From contig JAEPMI010000005.1 in NCBI GenBank assembly GCA_017644045.1, positions 434,001 through 498,000 on the forward strand: 64,000 bases of DNA, read 5' to 3'. The notes below the pieces were generated by a model, which was given only the letters and a program-made list of their open reading frames with translations, was not told the DNA's origin and did not search any database. Source of the DNA: Deltaproteobacteria bacterium (GTDB taxonomy: Bacteria > Myxococcota_A > Polyangia > Polyangiales > Houyiibacteriaceae). Position numbers and translations under genes: made by a program. This document shows, in pieces, positions 56,501 through 64,000 of this stretch; position 1 is the stretch's first letter, and each line of letters starts with the position of its first letter.

Positions 56501-59500
56501 ATGGCATCTCGGGATTCTCGCCGTGGATCGATTCGTGACCGCTTCGTTCGTCTGAAGGAGCGCTGGAGAGCCCGCCAGGCGCCCGAGCGAGTGGGCGATG
56601 GACCCTACCGGAGTGGGCCCGCGGCTCCGAAGGAAGTGCGGCGGAAGCGATGGACCTACGCGTTCGTCGGGCTGATCCTCGGGGCGCCGCTGCTCCTGAT
56701 GGTCTTCGCCCGGCCGGACGAGGAGCCCCTCGAGGCCGCGACGTTGGAGGTGCTGCCGCCGGTTCTGCTCTCCAACGTGGCGGTCTTCCCGCCGGTCGAG
56801 CCCGAGCTCCAGTCGGCGACGCCGCTGGCCCCGCTCCTCGCGGCCGATGGCCCGGAGCGGCTCGCGCTCACTCAACCCGGCCTCGGAGCCACGCGGCTCC
56901 AGCACCACCAGCCGCTGCACCTGGTCTTCAACCGACCGATGGTCGACGCCACCGAGGTGGGAGAGATCGTCCCGAACCCGCCCATCTCGCTGCGGTTGCG
57001 CAGCGGTGGAACCGTCCGTGGCACGGCCCGCTGGAGCAGCCGCTCGCGGCTCATCTTCCACGCCGACGCGAGCACCTGGAACGGGGTGCAGGAAGCCACG
57101 CTCCACGTCTCGCCCTCGCTGCAGGCGGCGGACGGCGACGTGCTCGGCGAGCAGACCGAGCGCGTGGTGGTCTTCGACGGTACACCGCACCTGCTCGCGA
57201 GCGGTGGTCAGCGCGTCGGCTCCGGTGCGCCGCTGCCGCTCTACTTCGACAACCACGTCGGCGCGGGAGAGCTCAACGGCGACGTGCTCGCGTACGAGAT
57301 CGGCGGCGGGGCGCGGGCGGTGCCCTTCCACATCGTCAACCGCGGGTGGGAGCAGTCGCGCTACCGCCTCGACCTGATCCCCGGCCGCACGCTCGAGCCC
57401 GGCGCGCAGATCGGCGTCGCGCTCTCCCCGCGCTGGACGCGGTGGGCCGGCGCCACGCCGGCGGTGGCGCGTTACACCGTGCAGCCACGACCGCACATCG
57501 AGGGCGTGGGGTGCCGCGTCGACGCCGCGCGCACAGGCTCCTGCGATCACGGCGCCACGCCGGGTCGTGTCGTCGACATCGGGCCGGAGCTCCGCATCCT
57601 CGCGACCGAGAACCTCGACGCGCGCGCGCTGCGCGGCGTCCGCATCCGCCCGGCCCTCCCGCGCATGCAGGTGGGCTTCGTCGAAGGCGGGTCGCGCCTG
57701 CTCCAGATCACCGGAGAGTGGGCCGCCGACCAGGTCTACGAGGTGCGCATGCCACCGATGAGCACCGTCACCGGCGAGCGGCTGGCCGACTTCGGTCCGC
57801 TCGCCGTGCGCAGCCGCGGACACCGACCGCAGATCGAGGCGCCGGAAGGGCGGCTCGCGTTCGAGCGCGACGATCCGGGCGTGCTGCGGCTGCGCGGCAT
57901 CGCCACGGGCAAGGGCGCGCTGATGCAGCGCGTGGTGCCCTGCTGTGACGCGAGCTCGGACGCCGCGGCGCTGCAGGCGGCCCTCGACCCGTCGACCTTC
58001 GTGACCTTCCGCCCCGACACCCACGTCCCGCTGCTGCAGCTCATCCCGGACGCGCGCGCCAACCGATGGGGCGAGGGGAAGTACGCCTGGGCGAAAACCC
58101 AGGGCGAGGGCCCGGCGATGGCCGTGGTGGGCTTCCGGCCCGGTGAGCACGAAGCGACCGGGACGCGCGCGCTCTTCGCGCAGCGCACGAACCTGGCGGC
58201 CACCGTCCGCGTGACGCGTGAGGGCGCGCTGGTGTGGGTGAGCCGACTGCACGACGCGACGTCGGTTCGAGGCGCGCACGTGGCGCTCGCGGACGACGAG
58301 GGTCGCGTCCTCGGCACGGGGACCACCGACGCGGACGGCGGCGCCTGGATCCCGACCGATGAGGACCGAACCGAGCTCCGACAGGCAGTGCTCGTGCGGC
58401 ACTCGGGCGATCGCGCCGTCGTGGTCCTCGAGCGCGGCGCGGTCGTCGGCCCGGCGCACATGAACGTCGCGGTCGCGCGCGCCGAGACCGACGACGAGCT
58501 TCCGCTGGTCAGCGTGTTCACCGACCGCGGCGCGTACCGACCGGGCAGCGAGCTGCACGTTCGACTCGGCGTGCACGAGCGCGAGGGCCACGGCGCGGTG
58601 GCCGAGATGCCGCTGATCGTTCGGGTCCAGTCGCCCGGCGCGGTCGTGCCCGATCTGGAGGCCGCCGTGACCACCAACCGCTGGGGGAGCGCGAGCGCGA
58701 GCTTCACCCTCCCCGGCTCGATGTCGTTCGGGGGCAAGGAGGTGGTCGTCGTTCGACCCCGCGCTTCGGCGGACGAGGAGAACGGAGACGACGAGAGCGA
58801 AGAGGGCGGCGAAGGCGAGTCAGTCTCCGAAGTGCGACTCGCCTCGGCGAGCATTCGCGTCGCTCAGTTCCGAGATCCGAGCTTCCGGGTCGACGTGGCG
58901 ATGCCCCAGCGGGTGATCGCCGGCGAGCCGCTCACGGCGCGCGTCGAGGCGCGCTACCTCTTCGGCGCGCCCCTCGCGAACGGTGAGCTGCACCACTCGC
59001 TGATTCGAGAGCACGCCGCCTCCCACGCGGCGCGCTGGCGGGAGCTCACCTTCGGTCCGGCCGGTCATCACGTCGACGGCCGCACCCTGGTGTCGGAGAA
59101 CGGTCGACTGGACGCGAACGGGCGCGTCACGCTCGACCTGAGCGGGGGTCTCGAGGCCACCGTGCGACACCAGCTCGTCTTCGAAGCGGAAGCGCGCGAC
59201 CGGAGCGGACAGTCCACCGCGGCGCATCGGACCGTGACCGTTCACCCCGCGGCCTTCGAGGTCGGCCTCGAGCGTGGGCCGCAGTGGGTGGCGCACTGCA
59301 CGGGCGACGACTGCGAGGGGCTGCGAGCTGCCGTCGTCGTCGTCGACCCCGACGACGAGCCCGTGGCTGGCCGCACCGTCGACGTCGCCTTCTATCGCGA
59401 GGGCTGGCACGACTGGTGGCAATGGTCCTCCGGCGCGTACCAGGCCCGGCAACAGCACCGCCGCGAGCGCGTCCACCAGTGCACGCTGCAGAGCGCAGGC

Positions 59501-62401
59501 GAGACCCTCGCGAGCTGCGAGCACGTGCCCGAGCGCGCGGGCACCTACGTGATCGAAGCGACGGTCGTCGACGACGAAGGCCGCCGCGCGCTCGCCTCGC
59601 GGCGGCTCTACGTGGCCGGGCCGGACGAAGCCCCCGACCGTGACCCCGCCGGCACCCGCATCGCGCTCACGCCGAAGCGGCCGCGCTACCGGGTGGGCGA
59701 GACGGCCGAGCTGGCCATCGAGTCGCCCTGGCCCGAGGCGGAGGTCCTCGTCTCGGTCGAGCGTGATGGAGTGATTCACCGCTCGCGCGAGCGGGTCGGC
59801 AGCGGCGGCCACGTGGTTCGAGTGCCGGTGACCGAAGCGATGGTCCCGAACGCCTTCGTCTCCGTGGCGCTGGTGCGCCCCCGACTCGGTCCGCCCGGCG
59901 AACGGATGGATCTGCTCGGACCCGACCTGCGTTTCGGCATGGCGTCGATCCAGGCGCGCCCGGAAGAGTCCGGCATCGACGTGAGCGTCGACGCACCCGA
60001 GTCCGCCAACCCCGGCGACGAGGTCACCGTCCGGGTCCACGCCGACCGCGACTCCGAGGTCGTGCTCTGGGCGGTGGACGAGGGCATCCTCCGGCTGACG
60101 CGCTGGTGGCAGACGCCGAACCCGACGGAGGCGCTCTACCCGTCGGAGGGCGCGGCCTTCGCGTGGGAGGACATCCGCCGGGTGCTCGCGTCGCGCGTCG
60201 CCCCGCCGGAGGAGCGGGCCGGTGGCGACGGCGGCGGGAGCGCCGAGCGCGCGCTGCGGCCGACCGAGCCGGTGTCGATCGCGACGCCGCTCTGGGCGCC
60301 GCACCTCGAGACGGATGGCGAAGGCAACGCGCAGGCGACCTTCACCGTGCCCGACCGCGACACCGAGTACCGGATCCTGGCGGTGGCCATCGACGCGCAC
60401 GGTGCGAGCGGCTCCGCCACGACCCAGCTCGTCGCCAAGCGGGCGGTGGTCGCTCGGGAGGCGCTGCCGACCTTCGCGACCGAGGGCGACCAGTTCGAGG
60501 CCGCGTTCTTCCTGACCAACACCAGCGACGAGGGTCACTCGGTGCTCCTGCGCACCACCATCGGCGACGAGACGAGCGAGGAGCGGATCTACCTGCACCC
60601 CGGTCGCGAGCGACGCGTGGTGCGCCGGGTGGCGGTGGCCGATCGCACACGGGAGCTGCCGGTGTTCCTCGAGGCACGGACCCGAGAGGGGACGCAACGG
60701 GTCGGGCGCACGCTCCCGATCGCCCCGGCCGCACGCTGGACCCGGCGTCACGCCTTCGGCGCCATCGGCGGAACGAGCGAGACGCGCGCGCCCATCGGGC
60801 TGCGCTTCCCCGAAGGAGCGATCGGCCGAGCCCGTCTCGTGGTCGCCGCCCATCCCTTCCTCGGGGCTCGCCTCATCGACGAGGGTCTCGGCGGTTGGAA
60901 CGATCTCGAGCACCGCGCGGCCCGCGCCATCGTCGCCATCAGCCAGCTCGAGCTGCAGGAAGGCGTCGACCTGGACCTCGACGCCGAGGAGCTGCGGGCG
61001 CGTGCCCAGCTCGCCATCGACGCGCTCCTCGAGCACCAGAACTACCAGGGCGCGTTCGGTCGCTACGACGCGAACGGCTGGTCGACGCCGGTCGAGGGAA
61101 CGATGGCGGTCCACGCGCTCGTCCTCGCGACCGACGCCGGACTCCGCGTTCCCGAGTCCGCGCGAACGCAGGCCCTCGATTGGCTCGAGGACATGAGCCG
61201 CCGCGCCGCCTTCGGCTCGGCCTACGGGGTGAGCACGAACGACGCCGAGGCCTATGCGCTCCACGTGCTGCGCGACGGCGGTCGCGAGCTGCCGGAGATG
61301 GTCGACGGCGCCTTCGAGCGACGCGACGGACTCGGCTACGCGGGCCGCGGCCACCTCGCGCTCGCGATGGACGACGACGACGACCGCCGCGAGACGCTGG
61401 TCATCGAGGCCGCCGAGCTCGCACAGGCCGAGGAGCGGGATCCCACCCTGCCCTACGCGGTCGCCTCGGCGCCGACGAGCGCCTGGGAGCGGGGCGCGCT
61501 GGTCGAGGCCGCGAGCCGGACCCGCGTCGGTCATCGCCACGCCTCGCCGCTGGCGAGCGAGCTCCTCTCGCCGACGGCGCACTGTCAGGCGGCCGAGAGC
61601 TGTGCGCCGGTCCCGCCGTGGGCCAGCCCCATCGAGCGCATCGCCGCCGCGCGGGCGCTGGTCGCCTACGCCAGCCTCTTCCGCCGCACGAACGGCGGGG
61701 TCGCGCTGCCCACGCTCGACGGTGAGGCGCTCGGCGCACGCGAGGTCGGCTCCACCGCGCTGGCGAGCTACGAGGTGCCCGTCGAGCGGCTGGCCGCGGC
61801 ATCGGAGCTCGCGTTCACCGGCGGCGGCGAGGGCCCGACCTTCTACGCCATCGAGGCCGAGTGGACCGAGCCGGTCGGCTTCGAGGAGCGGACAGCGCGC
61901 GGCCGGGGCGTGAGCCTCCATCGCCGCTACGAGCGCGGCGACGGGCGCGAGCTGACCAGCGGCGACGCGGTGCAGCTCGGCGACACGGTCCGCGTGCGCC
62001 TCTTCCTACACACCGAGCTCTCGGCGCCGGCGAACGTGCGCCTCGCCGACCCACTCGGCGCCGGCTTCACCGCCGTCGACTCCGCCTTCGACACCGCACC
62101 GAGCCAGGCGCTGCGTGCGCTCCTCGGGATGGGTCCAGCCGACGAAGTCATGGACCCGCGCGGTCGGCACGCGGCTCGCACCGCCAACGCCATCGTCCAC
62201 CGCGAGCTCGAGCAGAACGTGGCGCTGACCTACTTCGAGGGGCTGCCCATCGGCCTGCAGGAGGTGACCTATGCCATCCGGGCCACCACCCCGGGCGAGT
62301 TCCGCATTCCGCCGGCGCAGGTCGACTCGGCGCGGGACGACGAGTTCGGGGGCCACTCCTCGCTCTTCACGCTCCGCGTCGTCGGCGGCGAGGACGAGTG
62401 A
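56501..62401 (+). CDS. Alpha-2-macroglobulin family protein, thioester apparently absent
   Basis: 1966 residues from ATG 56501 (GTG 56465 is an alternative; neither has a strong ribosome site). A TM helix lies near residues 45-67 (YAFVGLILGAPLLLMVFA), placing the body in the periplasm. MG-domain regions and the macroglobulin motif VFTDRGAYRPGSELHVR are clear, as is the conserved VVAREALPTFATEGDQF stretch. Where GCxEQ is expected, before the helical thioester-domain repeats, the sequence is GLGGWNDLEHRAARA, so the reactive Cys-Gln pair is missing. E. coli YfhM is likewise paired with pbpC. It overlaps pbpC by four bases and is likely a periplasmic protease trap or wall-repair partner. Confidence 0.93.
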   Translation: MASRDSRRGSIRDRFVRLKERWRARQAPERVGDGPYRSGPAAPKEVRRKRWTYAFVGLILGAPLLLMVFARPDEEPLEAATLEVLPPVLLSNVAVFPPVEPELQSATPLAPLLAADGPERLALTQPGLGATRLQHHQPLHLVFNRPMVDATEVGEIVPNPPISLRLRSGGTVRGTARWSSRSRLIFHADASTWNGVQEATLHVSPSLQAADGDVLGEQTERVVVFDGTPHLLASGGQRVGSGAPLPLYFDNHVGAGELNGDVLAYEIGGGARAVPFHIVNRGWEQSRYRLDLIPGRTLEPGAQIGVALSPRWTRWAGATPAVARYTVQPRPHIEGVGCRVDAARTGSCDHGATPGRVVDIGPELRILATENLDARALRGVRIRPALPRMQVGFVEGGSRLLQITGEWAADQVYEVRMPPMSTVTGERLADFGPLAVRSRGHRPQIEAPEGRLAFERDDPGVLRLRGIATGKGALMQRVVPCCDASSDAAALQAALDPSTFVTFRPDTHVPLLQLIPDARANRWGEGKYAWAKTQGEGPAMAVVGFRPGEHEATGTRALFAQRTNLAATVRVTREGALVWVSRLHDATSVRGAHVALADDEGRVLGTGTTDADGGAWIPTDEDRTELRQAVLVRHSGDRAVVVLERGAVVGPAHMNVAVARAETDDELPLVSVFTDRGAYRPGSELHVRLGVHEREGHGAVAEMPLIVRVQSPGAVVPDLEAAVTTNRWGSASASFTLPGSMSFGGKEVVVVRPRASADEENGDDESEEGGEGESVSEVRLASASIRVAQFRDPSFRVDVAMPQRVIAGEPLTARVEARYLFGAPLANGELHHSLIREHAASHAARWRELTFGPAGHHVDGRTLVSENGRLDANGRVTLDLSGGLEATVRHQLVFEAEARDRSGQSTAAHRTVTVHPAAFEVGLERGPQWVAHCTGDDCEGLRAAVVVVDPDDEPVAGRTVDVAFYREGWHDWWQWSSGAYQARQQHRRERVHQCTLQSAGETLASCEHVPERAGTYVIEATVVDDEGRRALASRRLYVAGPDEAPDRDPAGTRIALTPKRPRYRVGETAELAIESPWPEAEVLVSVERDGVIHRSRERVGSGGHVVRVPVTEAMVPNAFVSVALVRPRLGPPGERMDLLGPDLRFGMASIQARPEESGIDVSVDAPESANPGDEVTVRVHADRDSEVVLWAVDEGILRLTRWWQTPNPTEALYPSEGAAFAWEDIRRVLASRVAPPEERAGGDGGGSAERALRPTEPVSIATPLWAPHLETDGEGNAQATFTVPDRDTEYRILAVAIDAHGASGSATTQLVAKRAVVAREALPTFATEGDQFEAAFFLTNTSDEGHSVLLRTTIGDETSEERIYLHPGRERRVVRRVAVADRTRELPVFLEARTREGTQRVGRTLPIAPAARWTRRHAFGAIGGTSETRAPIGLRFPEGAIGRARLVVAAHPFLGARLIDEGLGGWNDLEHRAARAIVAISQLELQEGVDLDLDAEELRARAQLAIDALLEHQNYQGAFGRYDANGWSTPVEGTMAVHALVLATDAGLRVPESARTQALDWLEDMSRRAAFGSAYGVSTNDAEAYALHVLRDGGRELPEMVDGAFERRDGLGYAGRGHLALAMDDDDDRRETLVIEAAELAQAEERDPTLPYAVASAPTSAWERGALVEAASRTRVGHRHASPLASELLSPTAHCQAAESCAPVPPWASPIERIAAARALVAYASLFRRTNGGVALPTLDGEALGAREVGSTALASYEVPVERLAAASELAFTGGGEGPTFYAIEAEWTEPVGFEERTARGRGVSLHRRYERGDGRELTSGDAVQLGDTVRVRLFLHTELSAPANVRLADPLGAGFTAVDSAFDTAPSQALRALLGMGPADEVMDPRGRHAARTANAIVHRELEQNVALTYFEGLPIGLQEVTYAIRATTPGEFRIPPAQVDSARDDEFGGHSSLFTLRVVGGEDE

Positions 62402-64000
62402 GCGAAGGCTCCCGACTCCGGCGCGTCGGTCGCGCGCTCCGGCGCACCACGGTGCGGGGACTGAAGGTCCTCGTGCCCGTGGTGGTCGCCGCGTCGATCG
62501 GCTGGCCGATGATCAGGCCGCGGCTGATCGATCGCGCCCGCTTCGTGCAGTACCGCGATGGAATTTCGGTGGTCGATCGGGAGGGCCGGCCGCTGAGGCT
62601 GACGCGCCCCGAGGGCGAAGACCGACGCTGGGTGGCGCTCGAGGACATGTCGCCGAACCTGGTCGAAGCCTTCGTCGCCATCGAGGACGCCGACTTCCGG
62701 GAGCACGAAGGGGTCGACCTCGGGGCCACCGCGCGCGCGGCGCTCGCGTGGGCGCTGCCGAACCGCCGGATCAGCGGCGCGTCGACCATCACCCAACAGA
62801 CCGTGAAGCTCGTCTACGGTCGACCGCACGGGCTCTGGGACAAGCCAGTGGAGATCCTCCGAGCGCTCGCGCTCGAGGATGCGATGACGAAGGACGAGAT
62901 CCTCGAGCAGTACCTGAACCGGGTGCCCTTCGGCGATCGGATCGTCGGCGTCGGTCGCGCCAGCCAGGCGTACTTCGGCAAGCCCGCGTCCGCGCTCACG
63001 CTCGCCGAAGCGGCGTTGCTCGCGGGCGTCCCACAGGCGCCGAGCGCCACCGAGCCGCGACGCCACCTGCCGCGCGCGATGCGTCGGCGAGCCACGGTGC
63101 TGGCGCGGATGCTCGCCACCGGCCGCATCGAACGAGCCGACCACGACGCGGCTCTCGCCACCACCCCGCACATCGAGACGGGCTCCACCCGCCCGTGGCA
63201 CGCGCCGCGCTTCGTGGACCGGGTCGTCGACGCGAACCGCCGAGGCAACCACCCCGTGCGACGTGGAGTGATCGAGACCAGCCTCGACCTGGAGCTGCAG
63301 CGCGCGACTCGGGCGGCCGTGCAGACCGCGGTTCGACGCTACGCGGATCGAGGCGTGACGAATGGCGCGGCCATCGTGCTCGACCATCGCACGGGAGAGG
63401 TGCTCGCGTACGTGGGCGCCGCCGACCAGGCGGGAAGCGGCGGTGCGCTCGATCTGCTGCGTGCGCCGCGGCAGCCTGGCTCGTCGCTCAAGCCCTTCGT
63501 CTACGAGCTGCTCTTCGAGCAAGGCGGCACCGCCGCGACGGTGCTCGACGACATCGCGCGACCGATGGTCGGTGGTGACGGCGCCATCTTCGAGGCGGAG
63601 GACTATGACGGCCGCGAGCGAGGACCCGTCCGGGCGCGGATCGCGCTCGCCAGCTCGCTCAACCTCGCCGCCATCGACGCGGCGCGACGGGTCGGCGCGG
63701 CGCGCGTCGTCGAGCGCCTGGGAGCGCTGGGCATCCGCGGGCTCGGGGACCCGAGCGAGTACGGCGCGGCCATCGCGCTCGGTGGTCCCGACGTGCGGCC
63801 GGTGGACCTGGCACGCGCCTACGCGACCCTCGCGCGCGGCGGCTCGCCGGTCGCGCTCCGCTTCGACAAGGGCCACGGCGAGGGCGGTCCGGCGGTCATG
63901 GACGAGGGCGCAGCAGCGATCACCCTCGATGTGCTGCGAGACGGCGACGCGCGGCGGGACGCGTTCGGCGCGGACCTCGAAGACCTCGCGGGCGGTGCAT
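62398..64000 (+). CDS. pbpC: Penicillin-binding protein 1C (partial, C-terminus outside window)
   Basis: From GTG 62398, overlapping the macroglobulin stop (GTGA). 534 codons are visible and the frame is open at the window end. An N-terminal TM helix (LKVLVPVVVAASIGW) leads to a GT51 transglycosylase with EDADFREHEGVD and SGASTITQQTVKL, then a transpeptidase with SSLKPF (catalytic Ser, Lys) and SSLN (second motif). It polymerises and crosslinks peptidoglycan in the periplasm. The pairing with an alpha-2-macroglobulin repeats the E. coli yfhM-pbpC arrangement and identifies it as PBP1C rather than PBP1A. Confidence 0.93.
   Translation, partial: MSEGSRLRRVGRALRRTTVRGLKVLVPVVVAASIGWPMIRPRLIDRARFVQYRDGISVVDREGRPLRLTRPEGEDRRWVALEDMSPNLVEAFVAIEDADFREHEGVDLGATARAALAWALPNRRISGASTITQQTVKLVYGRPHGLWDKPVEILRALALEDAMTKDEILEQYLNRVPFGDRIVGVGRASQAYFGKPASALTLAEAALLAGVPQAPSATEPRRHLPRAMRRRATVLARMLATGRIERADHDAALATTPHIETGSTRPWHAPRFVDRVVDANRRGNHPVRRGVIETSLDLELQRATRAAVQTAVRRYADRGVTNGAAIVLDHRTGEVLAYVGAADQAGSGGALDLLRAPRQPGSSLKPFVYELLFEQGGTAATVLDDIARPMVGGDGAIFEAEDYDGRERGPVRARIALASSLNLAAIDAARRVGAARVVERLGALGIRGLGDPSEYGAAIALGGPDVRPVDLARAYATLARGGSPVALRFDKGHGEGGPAVMDEGAAAITLDVLRDGDARRDAFGADLEDLAGGA

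Noticed and set aside
58820-61921. 1033-codon open frame antisense to the macroglobulin gene
   Set aside because: Shadow of the sense gene; Arg/Asp/Val-rich and without motifs.

Overview
This is a 64 kb stretch of a very GC-rich chromosome with dense, short-gapped genes. It most likely comes from a myxobacterium (Myxococcota, perhaps Polyangiales/Sandaracinaceae-like). That placement is an inference from gene content, not from a marker-gene search: PEGA-tailed Ser/Thr kinase and a pseudokinase, many lipoproteins with Asp/Gly-rich linkers, MopE-like DNDCDG motifs, thrombospondin-type-3 repeats with a VWA domain, an AgmX/PglI C-terminal domain, and a giant secreted RHS protein. I saw no rRNA, tRNA, CRISPR array or insertion sequence. 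No gene-free stretch exceeds about 300 bases.

Layout. 1-4.8 kb (minus): CAP-domain lipoprotein (cut by the window edge), PEGA kinase, SPFH/zinc-ribbon protein, pilin-like protein. 4.9-9.2 kb (plus): VIT/VWA/AgmX protein and a LytS-LytR type two-component pair. 9.3-17.2 kb (minus): FadL-like porin, TSP3/VWA lipoprotein, Na/Pi cotransporter, and a coupled amidohydrolase plus S1P-lyase-like PLP enzyme. 17.3-27.1 kb (minus): lower-GC cassette of a lipoprotein, a 2722-residue RHS protein and an 87-residue membrane protein. 27.3-32.2 kb: small hypotheticals, a divergent TetR/SDR pair with three matching operator sites, an operon of MBL hydrolase, zinc-ribbon membrane protein and mini LuxR-type HTH, and a lectin-like lipoprotein. 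32.3-34.8 kb (minus): NfeD-like protein and flotillin.

35.1-45.9 kb is mostly housekeeping on the plus strand: rpsO-pnp, dut coupled to a membrane pseudokinase, a Cys-rich lipoprotein, trxA (minus), then an operon of an unknown 140-residue protein, a HemX/CcsA-like membrane protein, hemA and hemC (first steps of tetrapyrrole synthesis). 45.9-56.4 kb mixes lipoproteins, a 60-residue Cys protein, a recD-like helicase, two alpha/beta hydrolases (epoxide-hydrolase-like and a DhlA-type haloalkane dehalogenase), a secreted endonuclease/phosphatase-fold protein and trmO. 56.5-64 kb is an alpha-2-macroglobulin gene overlapping pbpC, which runs off the end.

Two cross-cutting signals stand out. First, about ten genes carry a TANNNT hexamer ending 6-8 bases before the start codon with no Shine-Dalgarno between them, which predicts widespread leaderless transcription and resolves some start choices. 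Second, the RHS cassette differs sharply in base composition from its neighbours (two sampled 60-base lines at the RHS tip are 48-52% GC, against 80% in a sampled line of the preceding gene), consistent with a horizontally acquired polymorphic secretion cassette.
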